A program made the translations under genes and the position numbers. DNA of 64,000 nucleotides, from the NCBI GenBank assembly GCA_018269075.1, contig JAFDVJ010000012.1, positions 191,187 through 255,186 of the forward strand. The letters are read 5' to 3'. The DNA is from Acidobacteriota bacterium. GTDB taxonomy: Bacteria > Acidobacteriota > Blastocatellia > Pyrinomonadales > Pyrinomonadaceae. Below are positions 25,555 through 33,299 of this stretch, piece after piece; position 1 is the stretch's first letter, and each line of letters opens with the position of its first letter. Under the pieces are notes generated by a model. The model was not told the origin of the DNA. It ran no database searches and saw nothing but the letters and a program-made list of their open reading frames with translations.

Positions 25555-26280
25555 CTACCGCTCCGGAATGCTTTCCTGCTCCTGCTGAAGCTGTTCTTCC
25601 TGCTGTTTGCGGGGATTGATCGCGCTCGTGCCCGAGCCGCGGAAAAGCGGCGTGAAGATCCATTTCGAGTGGTTCTCGATGCCGTAATAGGAAATGATCG
25701 ATTTGCTCTTGCTCTGGCTGGCGACGCCGATGAAGGGCGTGTTTTCGGTCGTAGTTTCGATCTCGGTGTCGTCGGCCTCCTCGGTGTCGCTCTCGCTTTT
25801 CGTGTTGATGATGTTGACGAGCGGCAGCGCGAACCGGTCGAACACCTGGCTCGGGCTCGACGGCAGCAACCCGTTGTTGTAGGTCTGGACGCGTTTGCCG
25901 AAATTGATGAAGGCGCGGCTTTCCGGCTTGATGAGCCGCCATTTGCCGTCCTCGCTTAAGGGATCGATCGCCGCCGACGGCCGCAGGATCATCCGTTTCT
26001 TCGTGCCGTAGGGCAGACCTTCGAGCAGGTCGTCCATCGAATTCGGGAGCTTCGCGCCGTTGTAGAACAGGACGTACTGCTTGATCGCGTCGGCCACTTC
26101 CTCGCCGCGCCGGATCGTTTCGAGCTCTTTTTCGCGCTGGACTTCGATGTAAACCGTCGGCGCGACGGCCATCAGCGCGACCGCGAAGAGCGTCATCGAC
26201 GCCATCACCGCGAGCAGCGACATCCCGCGCTGCGACGAGCGGCGGGCGGGAAGCGAAGTTTTCGGGTCATCGGCTTTCAT
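25555..26280 (-). CDS. Type II/IV pseudopilin-like protein
   Basis: The 241-residue protein has a positively charged leader ending in RRSSQRG, then MSLLAVMASMTLFAVALMAVAP, a pilin-type hydrophobic helix that prepilin peptidase would cut after the glycine. The helix lacks the usual Glu at position +5 (Ala here), a feature of some minor pseudopilins. A GspG-like region follows (DAIKQYVLFYNGAKLPNSMDDLLEG). The rest is low-complexity, ending in Gln-rich residues. It is the last gene of the pilN-pilO-TIG-pseudopilin run, 18 bases after the preceding gene. Confidence 0.7.
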   Translation of the reverse strand: MKADDPKTSLPARRSSQRGMSLLAVMASMTLFAVALMAVAPTVYIEVQREKELETIRRGEEVADAIKQYVLFYNGAKLPNSMDDLLEGLPYGTKKRMILRPSAAIDPLSEDGKWRLIKPESRAFINFGKRVQTYNNGLLPSSPSQVFDRFALPLVNIINTKSESDTEEADDTEIETTTENTPFIGVASQSKSKSIISYYGIENHSKWIFTPLFRGSGTSAINPRKQQEEQLQQEQESIPER

Positions 26281-26298
26281 CTGCTGTCTCCTCGCGGC

Positions 26299-27408
26299 TC
26301 AGTTATCGTCGTCGTTGTCGTCGTTGTCGTCGACGTCCTTCTTGTTGTCCGGCGGCCGCACCTGCTGGATGTTGCCGCACGGGATGCCGGGCGGGCACGG
26401 CTGGTTGTTCGGATTATACTGCGGGTTATTCGGGTTGTTCGGATTGTACTGCGGCATATTCGGATTGTAAATCACCCCGTTTGGCGGAAAATTCGGGTTG
26501 ACCGGCTGCGACGTCGTCGAAGTCGTCTGCGCGCCGCCCTTGACCAGCTCGATCGGATGCTGGAATCCGAGATTGATGTCCTGCACGATGAGCCGCGTCG
26601 GCGAGATGCTCACCAGCCGGAAACGGCCGCCGAGAATGTCGTTCAGCCGGACGCCGGTCGGCGAGGTCTTGCCCTGTTCCTGAATATAGGCCGTGTCGTT
26701 GTTGCCGCGTTTGCGCGCGACGACGCCGACATACTGAAACTGCGGCGTCGGCGGCGCCTGAATGGAAAAGTTGACGGGGTTCGAAAACCATTTGCCGTCG
26801 GGCGATTTGACCTCGACCCGCTGCATTCCCGGCGTCGCGATGAAGTTCGCCGGGATCTCGACCGACAACTGCTGCGGACTGACGTAATTCGTCGGCAGCT
26901 GCGACCCCGACCAGTAAACATATGTGCCGGGCGAAAAATTGCTGCCGCCGAGATCGAGCTTGAAGCCCTTCTCGCCCGCGTACGCGCTCTGTTTGCTGAT
27001 ATAGCTGACGATCACGTTCGGCGTCGGCGCGGGCGTCGGCGTCGGCGGCGTCTTGATCGGCGTCACCGGCACCGGCGTCGGGCTGTACGGCGTCGGGACC
27101 GGCGGCTCGTAAAACGCGAAGATGTTCCGGCCGGCGTCGTTCGCGCCCGGCGGATACTGCATCGAGACCGGCGTGATGACGTAATCCCGGTCGACGTCTT
27201 CCGCCTTCGGCAGCGCGGTGACGGTCTGCGCGGCGACCGTCGACGAGGCCGACGGCGTCGGCGAAACGCTCACCGTGACGGTCTTTTTGCCGCCCGGGAA
27301 AAAGCCGATGAGGTTGTAGCCGATGGCGAGCAGCGCGAGCGCGCCGAGCACGATCGCCGCGATGATCTTGTTTCTTTCTTCCGGACTTTTGCCTGCGAAA
27401 ATACTCAT
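26299..27408 (-). CDS. Membrane-anchored TIG-domain protein of the pilus/secretion cluster
   Basis: The 369-residue protein has one N-terminal membrane helix (IIAAIVLGALALLAIGYNLIG), a proline/threonine-rich linker (VPTPYSPTPVPVTPIKTPP), then an IPT/TIG-like beta domain (about 130-215, YVYWSGSQLPTNYV; PGMQRVEVKSPDGKWFSNPVNF). A second beta region (about 225-290, GGRFRLVSISPTRLIVQD) recalls PilP/GspC HR domains. The tail is Asn/Pro-rich with an acidic end (KKDVDDNDDNDDDN). By position after pilN and pilO it could replace PilP/GspC and link the inner-membrane platform to the secretin. This role is inferred. Confidence 0.6.
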   Translation of the reverse strand: MSIFAGKSPEERNKIIAAIVLGALALLAIGYNLIGFFPGGKKTVTVSVSPTPSASSTVAAQTVTALPKAEDVDRDYVITPVSMQYPPGANDAGRNIFAFYEPPVPTPYSPTPVPVTPIKTPPTPTPAPTPNVIVSYISKQSAYAGEKGFKLDLGGSNFSPGTYVYWSGSQLPTNYVSPQQLSVEIPANFIATPGMQRVEVKSPDGKWFSNPVNFSIQAPPTPQFQYVGVVARKRGNNDTAYIQEQGKTSPTGVRLNDILGGRFRLVSISPTRLIVQDINLGFQHPIELVKGGAQTTSTTSQPVNPNFPPNGVIYNPNMPQYNPNNPNNPQYNPNNQPCPPGIPCGNIQQVRPPDNKKDVDDNDDNDDDN

Positions 27409-27427
27409 TGTCTTAAAAATCCGCTCC

Positions 27428-28441
27428 CTATCGCGGCGCGCTCGTGTTCAGGGCGGCCGTCTGCGTGCTGCTGAGGCCGTTCGGACGACGAAAATAGGCG
27501 GCCAGCTCGATCCGCAGCGTGACGGTCTCGCCGCGCGTCTTGCCGCGATCGGCCTTTTCCGGCGCGGCCGTCGGCACCGGGCCCGGCTGCTTGTAATTGA
27601 CCGGGTTGCCGATCGGATTGACCGGCTGGTTCTGGGCGACGGCCGGCGGCGCGTTTTGCTCGGCTTCCTTTTTATCCTTTTCCTCGGACGGTTCGAGCTC
27701 GACCGAGCTGATCACGACGAACTGGTTGCCGGTTTCGATCTCGCGGATGAACCGGCGCAGGTTCTGATACGGCCCGTCGACCGTCATCGACACGTAAACG
27801 CCCGGATAGATGCTCAAAAATTTCGAGCGGCCTTTCTGGGCTTCGGACTGCTGCTGGTTGCGGTTCTGGTCGTTGATTTCGAGCGGCGCGTAATCGGGTC
27901 CCGACGTGTTGGTCAGATTATAGGCCGCGAGCAGGCCGTTCAACTGCTGGTAAAGCGCGGCTTTGCCGACGGTTTCGTTCGACAGAAAGCGGCTTTCGAA
28001 ATCATCGACGCTCTCGATCAGCCGGCCGACGCGCTCCTTCGTGGTTTTCGCCGTTCCGGCCCGCCGGACTTCGGTTTCGCGCTTGGCGGCGAGCTCGTCG
28101 CGCCGGGCGATGTCGTCGGACAAACCCTTCTGCGCCGGCAGCACGAGCAGGACGAACACGACGACGGTCGCGAGGATCGCCAGCAGGCCGAGTCCGACCG
28201 AGACCATTTCGGCCGTGCCCCACATTCCGCCGTAGACTTTGCGCGCGCGGTTTTTCGGCGGCACGTCGATCGTCGGCTCCTTCGGGATGATGATCGTTTC
28301 GTTCTCGGTCAGCAGAACGGTCCGATCCGGTTCGTCGACGACGACGGTCGGATCTTTCGTCGCGCCGTATTCGTTGACGTGAATCTGCGTTTTGGTTTCG
28401 ATTTCGTCGCCCGCGCCGGGTTTGAGATTATGATCGTTCAT
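27428..28441 (-). CDS. PilO-like pilus assembly protein
   Basis: The 337-residue protein has a long cytosolic N-terminus (about 75 residues), one membrane helix (MVSVGLGLLAILATVVVFVLLVLP), a coiled-coil stretch (LAAKRETEVRRAGTAKTTKERV), and a periplasmic ferredoxin-like domain containing GVYVSMTVDGPYQNLRRFIREIE. This is the standard pattern of PilO. PilO pairs with PilN in the inner-membrane alignment complex of type IV pili and related type II secretion. Its ATG overlaps the pilN stop by one base (TAATG). The C-terminal third is Pro/Gln-rich. Confidence 0.75.
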   Translation of the reverse strand: MNDHNLKPGAGDEIETKTQIHVNEYGATKDPTVVVDEPDRTVLLTENETIIIPKEPTIDVPPKNRARKVYGGMWGTAEMVSVGLGLLAILATVVVFVLLVLPAQKGLSDDIARRDELAAKRETEVRRAGTAKTTKERVGRLIESVDDFESRFLSNETVGKAALYQQLNGLLAAYNLTNTSGPDYAPLEINDQNRNQQQSEAQKGRSKFLSIYPGVYVSMTVDGPYQNLRRFIREIETGNQFVVISSVELEPSEEKDKKEAEQNAPPAVAQNQPVNPIGNPVNYKQPGPVPTAAPEKADRGKTRGETVTLRIELAAYFRRPNGLSSTQTAALNTSAPR

Positions 28442-29070
28442 TACTCGTTTCCTCCCGTTCCGTTCTGCGCCAGCTGCGACGGGTCGGTCGTCGGCTGCGC
28501 GAGCGTGTAATTCGGCGAGTAGAGCAGATGCAGCGTGTATTCGGTAAAGGTCAGCCGCTCGTTCTTCTGCAGGTCCTGCCCGCGAAGCTCGGCCCGGAAA
28601 ATACCGGAGCCGTTCAGATTGTCGATCAGCGCCGCGACGCCCTGATAATCCCGGCTCAGCACCGCCAATGTCAGCTCGCCCTTCAGCCGGTCGCCGTCGC
28701 GGACGACGTTTTCGACCGTGATCCGCGAGACGCTGACGCTGCCCGGCAGTCGCTCTTCGAGATCGGAAAACAGCCGCGACCAGCCGAATGCCTTGTTCGC
28801 GACGAGTTTATGCGCGCCGATCAGCAAAGCCTTTTGTTCGGGCGTCAGCTCCTGCTGCACCTGCTCGTTGTCGGCATTGAGCTGGTCGAGCCGGGTCTGA
28901 ATATCGGCGATTTCCCTTTTCACGCGATCGTCGTTTTGTCGGATGTCGTTCAGTTTCGCAAAACATAAAACCGCCCCGCCGACCGCGAACGCCAGTAAAA
29001 CGAGCGTCAACAGATACGGCAGAGTCCGGTTGCGAAACGGGCGGCTGGCTAGATTGAGTTTGGTAATCAC
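28441..29070 (-). CDS. PilN-like pilus assembly protein
   Basis: The 209-residue protein starts with MITKLNLASRPFRNR, close to the PilN N-terminal motif (INLLP/NLASRP) that binds PilM. One membrane helix follows (YLLTLVLLAFAVGGAVLCFA), then a coiled coil (VKREIADIQTRLDQLNADNEQ) and a periplasmic domain with SRLFSDLEERLPGSVSVSRI. It is the first gene of the minus-strand run pilN-pilO-TIG-pseudopilin. No pilM or secretin gene lies next to it in this window; upstream is a repeat element and then an FHA-GGDEF gene. Confidence 0.75.
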   Translation of the reverse strand: MITKLNLASRPFRNRTLPYLLTLVLLAFAVGGAVLCFAKLNDIRQNDDRVKREIADIQTRLDQLNADNEQVQQELTPEQKALLIGAHKLVANKAFGWSRLFSDLEERLPGSVSVSRITVENVVRDGDRLKGELTLAVLSRDYQGVAALIDNLNGSGIFRAELRGQDLQKNERLTFTEYTLHLLYSPNYTLAQPTTDPSQLAQNGTGGNE

Positions 29071-29201
29071 TATTTTATGTTTCAGATTTCGTGTTTCGGG
29101 TTGCCGGCGCCGGGCTTCCCGAACAAAAAAGTTTTTGAAATTCTACCACGAAAAAATTTCCTTGTCTTTCACGAGCCGCCCGGCGGGAAAGTTGCAAAAA
29201 A

Positions 29202-29319
29202 AGTCTTGAGTCTTGAGTCTTAAGTCTTAAGTCAGAGTTTTCGGGCTTTTCGGCTTTTGTCGATTCAGGATTTCAGACTCAAGACTCAAGACTTAAGACT
29301 CAGGACTTAAGTCTTAGGT
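29202..29319. repeat. Inverted tandem-heptamer element (GAGTCTT type)
   Basis: The left arm has GTCTTGA/GTCTTAA 7-mers (29202-29234), followed by a 38-base spacer. The inverted arm of GACTCAA/GACTTAA units runs to about 29319. The right arm overlaps the stop codon of the FHA-GGDEF gene (29314-29316). Bases 29071-29201 upstream of pilN show no gene. Confidence 0.85.
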
Positions 29320-30246
29320 CTCCTGCCGCGACGGGAGCGGTTTGATCGTTTCTTCGGGTTTCAGATCGCGGTAGGCGCAGATCCGGTTGCGGCCCTCGCG
29401 TTTGGCGCGGTAGAGCGCGGAATCGGCCATCTCGACGAGCTCGATGACGTCCGAGGAATCGGCCGGAAACGAGGCGACGCCGATGCTGATCGTGACGTGA
29501 TGCTTTTCGGCCGGCTTGCCCTGCCGGATCACGGTAAATTCCGTATTCTCGATCTCGGAACGGATCCGTTCGGCGGCGACGAGCCCCTGCCCGATCTCGG
29601 CGTGGAGCAGAAAGGCCGCGAATTCCTCGCCGCCGAAGCGCGACGCGACGTCGCCGCTCCGGAGATTCTGCATAATGCAGTAGCCGATCTCTTCGAGCGT
29701 CTTGCTGCCGGTCAGATGGCCGTAGGTGTCGTTGACGTTCTTGAAAAAATCGACGTCCATCATCAGCACGCAGAACGGCCGGCCCTCGGCCTTGGCGCGC
29801 GCCGATTCGCGGCGCAGTTCGGAAAAGAACGAGCGGCTCGACAACAGTCCGGTCAGATCGTCGTGCGAGAGCAGCCGGTGAATCTGCCGGTGAAATTCGC
29901 GGTCGATCTCGTCGAGAAACTCGAACCGCAGGATATGCTCGCCGATCGTGATCTTGTCGCCGTTCTGGAGAATTTCCTGACGAACCCGCTCGCCGTTGAG
30001 CAGCGTCCCGTTGCGCGAGCTGAGATCGGTCAGAATATAGGTCGTGTTGTTTTCGCCGTCGGTGACGGCATTGATGCGGGCGTGCTTGCGCGAGGTCTTC
30101 GCGTCGTTGACGCGGACGTCGGCTTCGAGCGCGCGGCCGAGGATGACCTCTTCACGCTCGAGCGGAATCGGCACGGCCAGCAGGTCGCCGTTTAAAAAGA
30201 CGAGTGCGGGACGCAAATCTTCGAGGGGACGTTTCGATTTGTTCAT
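29314..30246 (-). CDS. Diguanylate cyclase with FHA domain
   Basis: The 310-residue protein has an N-terminal FHA domain (about 25-110, with GRALEADVRVNDAKTSRKHARI and LSSRNGTLLNGERV), which binds phosphothreonine. A GGDEF domain follows (about 135-295). The active loop reads RFGGEEFAAFL (GGEEF, a functional variant) preceded by DDLTGLLSSRSFF and MMDVDFFKNVNDTYGH, so it should make cyclic di-GMP. No RxxD inhibitory site is seen in the usual place. FHA input suggests control by a Ser/Thr kinase such as the one encoded at 16826-19429. The ATG at 30244-30246 is chosen over a TTG three codons upstream. Confidence 0.88.
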   Translation of the reverse strand: MNKSKRPLEDLRPALVFLNGDLLAVPIPLEREEVILGRALEADVRVNDAKTSRKHARINAVTDGENNTTYILTDLSSRNGTLLNGERVRQEILQNGDKITIGEHILRFEFLDEIDREFHRQIHRLLSHDDLTGLLSSRSFFSELRRESARAKAEGRPFCVLMMDVDFFKNVNDTYGHLTGSKTLEEIGYCIMQNLRSGDVASRFGGEEFAAFLLHAEIGQGLVAAERIRSEIENTEFTVIRQGKPAEKHHVTISIGVASFPADSSDVIELVEMADSALYRAKREGRNRICAYRDLKPEETIKPLPSRQET

Positions 30247-30344
30247 AACCAGCAAGGCAGGAGAGTGTCAGAGCCAAAGCAACTCTAACTTATACAATAG
30301 CTTATTTTAGACATAGATTTCCAGAAATTTTTAAAGAGTTTTGG

Positions 30345-30471
30345 GTCTTGAGTCTGAAGTCCTGAGTCCGTGGAATGAAACGTTAAACCTTTTCTCTCGC
30401 CGGCCGCCGGCCGCCGATTCCGGCCAAAAGACTCAGGACTTAAGACTTAAGACTCAAGACTCAAGACTCAC
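30345..30471. repeat. Inverted tandem-heptamer element upstream of the heptosyltransferase
   Basis: The left arm has GTCTTGAGTCTGAAGTCCTGAG-type 7-mers (about 30345-30368). An ATG-containing spacer follows, then a right arm of GACTCAG/GACTTAA units (about 30429-30471). The unit matches the elements at 29202 and 54076. It lies in the 290-base gap between divergent genes. Confidence 0.8.
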
Positions 30472-30538
30472 CGTCGCCGCCGGTTTACAGCCCGCGGCCG
30501 CATCATTTAATATTGACGATTCGAGAAAAAGCGCGTCA

Positions 30539-31606
30539 ATGAAAATTCTCTTCGTCAAACTCAGCAGCATCGGCGACGTCATCCACACGCTGCCCGCGCT
30601 CGCCGCCGTCCGCCGGGCGCTGCCGGACGCCGAAATTTCGTGGGCGGTCGAGCAGTCGTCGGCCGAGATCCTGCGCGGCAACACGCTGATCGATCATCTG
30701 ATCGAGCTCGACACGCGAAGCCTGCGCGGCGGCAAGATCATCGAGGAGATTCTCTTCGGCATCGGCCGCCAGATCAAGGAGATCCGGCGCTTCGACTACG
30801 ACGTCGCGCTCGATTTTCAGGGGCTTTTCAAATCCGCCGCGATCGCCCGGCTCTCGAAAGCCGGCCGGAGTTACGGTTTTTCGAAAGACGCGCTGCGCGA
30901 GCCGGCGAGTCGTTTCCTGTTGACGAAGACCGTCGAGACGCCCGAAAAAATACACGTCGTCCGTAAAAATCTGTCGCTCGCCGAAAAAGCCCTGAATATC
31001 GAGGTGCCGGCGGCGGATTTCGAATTTCCCGTCTTCACCGACGAAGCGCACCGCGCCGAGGCCGAAAAAATCGTCGCCGAAACCGGTCCCGATTTCGCGA
31101 TCCTCAACCCGGCCGGCGGCTGGGTGACGAAGCTCTGGCCGGCCGCGAGATTCGGCGCGCTGGCCGACCGCCTGTGGGAAGAAAACGGTCTCGTCTCGGT
31201 CGTCTCGGTCGGCCCGAACGAAACGGAGCTCGCCGAAAAGGTCCGTCAAAACAGCCGGACGAAAAAGATCGTGCCCGCGCAGACGAGCCTCAAGGGCTTT
31301 TACGAGCTCGCGCGGCGGGCGCGCGTCTACGTCGGCGGCGACACCGGCCCGACGCATCTCGCGGTCGCCGCCGGCGCGCCGATCGTCGGCATTTTCGGCC
31401 CGACCGAATGGTGGCGCAACGGCAGTCCCGACCCGCGCGACGTCGCCATCGAGCGGACCGACATCGGCTGCCGCGTCGACTGCCACCGCCGCACCTGCGG
31501 AAATTGGATCTGTCTCGACATTTCGGTCGAAACGGTTTTCGAAGCCGTCCGGAAAAGAGTCGAGAGTCGAGAGTCGAGAGTCGAGAGTCCGAGGTTGGAT
31601 CTTTGA
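30539..31606 (+). CDS. Lipopolysaccharide heptosyltransferase I-like glycosyltransferase
   Basis: The ATG at 30539 gives a 355-residue GT9-family enzyme beginning MKILFVKLSSIGDVIHTLPAL, the hallmark start of WaaC/WaaF proteins. The ADP-heptose binding segment (GGDTGPTHLAVAAGAPIVGIFGPT) and NPAGGWVTKLWP are present. It would transfer heptose to lipid A-Kdo during LPS core synthesis. A cysteine-rich tail (GCRVDCHRRTCGNWIC) precedes a terminal run, ESRESRVESPRLDL, encoded by the repeat element at 31556. The native C-terminus therefore probably ended near FEAVRK. Starts further upstream would translate the repeat at 30345. Confidence 0.88.
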   Translation: MKILFVKLSSIGDVIHTLPALAAVRRALPDAEISWAVEQSSAEILRGNTLIDHLIELDTRSLRGGKIIEEILFGIGRQIKEIRRFDYDVALDFQGLFKSAAIARLSKAGRSYGFSKDALREPASRFLLTKTVETPEKIHVVRKNLSLAEKALNIEVPAADFEFPVFTDEAHRAEAEKIVAETGPDFAILNPAGGWVTKLWPAARFGALADRLWEENGLVSVVSVGPNETELAEKVRQNSRTKKIVPAQTSLKGFYELARRARVYVGGDTGPTHLAVAAGAPIVGIFGPTEWWRNGSPDPRDVAIERTDIGCRVDCHRRTCGNWICLDISVETVFEAVRKRVESRESRVESPRLDL

Positions 31607-31648
31607 TTTCTTCCGACTCTCGACTCTCGACTCTCGACTCTCGACTCA
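31556..31648. repeat. Inverted tandem-heptamer element (GAGTCGA type) at the 3' end of the heptosyltransferase gene
   Basis: Five GAGTCGA units (31556-31590) are followed by a 25-base spacer. The inverted arm GACTCTC... has five units (31615-31648). The left arm supplies about the last 16 codons and the TGA of the preceding gene. Confidence 0.88.
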
Positions 31649-31675
31649 ATTCCCGGCTTGGGTTAAAATTTCCCG

Positions 31676-32224
31676 GTGGTTTCCAAAAATAAAAGACTTT
31701 TGCAGCGATTGCGGGTGCCGCTCGGATTTTTGTTCGCGGTCGTTTTTCTCGTTTTCGCCAAACCGGCGCTCGCGACGCTCGTCGTCGGCTCGATCGTCTC
31801 GATTCTCGGCATCCTGATCCGCGGCTGGGCGTCAGGCCATATCCGCAAAAATCAGAATCTGGCGATCTCCGGGCCTTACGCTTACACGCGCAACCCGCTC
31901 TATCTCGGCAGCTTCCTGCTCGGCGTCGGCTTCACGATCGCGTCGGGCGTCTGGTGGCTCGCGCTCGTCTTCGTCGTTCTCTTCCTGGGCATCTATTTGC
32001 CCGTAATGCGCGTCGAAGCCGAGGATCTGGTGCAGATTTTCGGCGCGGAATTCACGGAATACACCGAAAACGTGCCGCTGTTTTTCCCGCGCCCGACGCC
32101 GTGGAGGAAGTCTGTCGAAAAATTCGATTTCGAGTTATACTTGCGTTACAGAGAATATCGCGCCGCCTTCGGGCTGATCGTCGCGTGGAGCGTGCTGGCC
32201 GCCAAAGCCTGGTTTTTTCAGTAG
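31676..32224 (+). CDS. Isoprenylcysteine methyltransferase-like membrane protein
   Basis: The 182-residue protein (GTG start at 31676) has several membrane helices. It carries the conserved segment SGPYAYTRNPLYLGSFLLGVG, followed by EAEDLVQIFGAEFTEYTENVPLFFP, the signature of the ICMT/PEMT-type methyltransferase superfamily. In eukaryotes ICMT methylates prenyl-cysteine; the bacterial relatives have mostly unknown substrates, some acting on phospholipids or isoprenoid groups. The start codon is uncertain because no strong ribosome site precedes it. The next gene begins five bases after the stop codon. Confidence 0.7.
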   Translation: MVSKNKRLLQRLRVPLGFLFAVVFLVFAKPALATLVVGSIVSILGILIRGWASGHIRKNQNLAISGPYAYTRNPLYLGSFLLGVGFTIASGVWWLALVFVVLFLGIYLPVMRVEAEDLVQIFGAEFTEYTENVPLFFPRPTPWRKSVEKFDFELYLRYREYRAAFGLIVAWSVLAAKAWFFQ

Positions 32225-32229
32225 ATTTT

Positions 32230-33006
32230 ATGAAACACAAATTTTTCGCCTTTCTGTTCGCTGCGCTGCTGTTGACCGCCTCGGCCGTCGTTCCGGCGCA
32301 GACCAAACCGTTCGCCCCCGGCGAGGTGCTGAACTACGAAGGCAAGGTCAGCAAGATCATTCAGGGCATCGCGGTCGCCGACCTGACCTTTACCTTCACC
32401 AGCGCGCCGAACGGCGTCGATTACCTGATCAAAACCGAAGCCCGTTCGAAAGGCAGCCTGCTCAAGCTTTTCCGCTACAGTTTTCTCCAGCAGTACGAAT
32501 CGACCGTCGAAGCACAGGGGTTCCGGATCCTGAAGACCGTCAAGCACGACGAGCAGAAGGAACGCGTCCGCGATTCCGAGGCCGTCTTCGATTACGGCGC
32601 GAAACAGGTCACGTTTTCCGAAACGAACCCGAAAGAGCCGATGCGGCCGCCGCGCAAGATCGCCTCGGAGATCAAAGAGGACATCCACGATATGGTTTCC
32701 GGCATCTACGCGCTGCGGATGCTGCCGCTCGCCGTCGGTAAGGTCTTCGAGCTGACGGTCAGCGATTCGGGCCTCGTCTACAAGGTGCCGATCCGCGTGA
32801 CCGCGCGCGAGCAGCAGAAAACGGCGCTCGGCAAGATGATGTGCTTCCGCGTCGAGCCCGAAGTCTTCGGCGTCAACCGGCTGATCGAACAGGAAGGCAG
32901 TATGACGATCTGGATCTCCGACGACCAGCGCCGCATCCCCGTCCGCGCCCAGATCAAGACCAACATCGGCAAGATCGAGGTCAAAATCAAAAAAGACAGA
33001 GTTTAG
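32230..33006 (+). CDS. DUF3108-domain exported protein
   Basis: The 258-residue protein has a signal peptide (FFAFLFAALLLTASAVVPA-Q), then a DUF3108-type beta domain: PFAPGEVLNYEGKVSKIIQGIAVADLTF, SLLKLFRYSFLQQYEST, DIHDMVSGIYALRMLPL and WISDDQRRIPVRAQIKTNIG. DUF3108 proteins are periplasmic and of unknown function, related to lipoprotein-localisation-like folds. The stop codon TAG is part of the repeat GTTTAGGAA that begins the element at 33003. Confidence 0.75.
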   Translation: MKHKFFAFLFAALLLTASAVVPAQTKPFAPGEVLNYEGKVSKIIQGIAVADLTFTFTSAPNGVDYLIKTEARSKGSLLKLFRYSFLQQYESTVEAQGFRILKTVKHDEQKERVRDSEAVFDYGAKQVTFSETNPKEPMRPPRKIASEIKEDIHDMVSGIYALRMLPLAVGKVFELTVSDSGLVYKVPIRVTAREQQKTALGKMMCFRVEPEVFGVNRLIEQEGSMTIWISDDQRRIPVRAQIKTNIGKIEVKIKKDRV

Positions 33007-33234
33007 GAAGTTTAGGAAGTTTGGGAAGTCTGGGAAGTGATTGAATTCTTCCCGAACTTCCTGTTTTTTTTGCCGAGTTTCCCGAACGTACAATCGGCTG
33101 TCAGCCGGTTGACAGGCGCCAGCCTGTAAAAACGCTTCAAACCCGCGCGGCGCGGTGACCGAACTAACAGTCCGTCGTCCGTAAATCCCAAACTTCCCAA
33201 ACTTCCCAAACTTCCTAAACTTCCCAAACTCCGC
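33003..33234. repeat. Inverted 9-bp tandem element (GTTTAGGAA type)
   Basis: Four GTTTAGGAA/GTTTGGGAA units (33003-33040) are separated by about 145 bases from five inverted TTCCCAAAC units (33187-33232). The first unit supplies the stop codon of the DUF3108 gene. A smaller hairpin, ACAGGC-GCCA-GCCTGT, lies in the spacer near 33112-33127. Confidence 0.8.
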
Positions 33235-33299
33235 CCCTTGTCGTTTTGTGAAAAAAAGCGCATAATGCGTGTTTATCAAATAATTTTTTGGATAATGCT

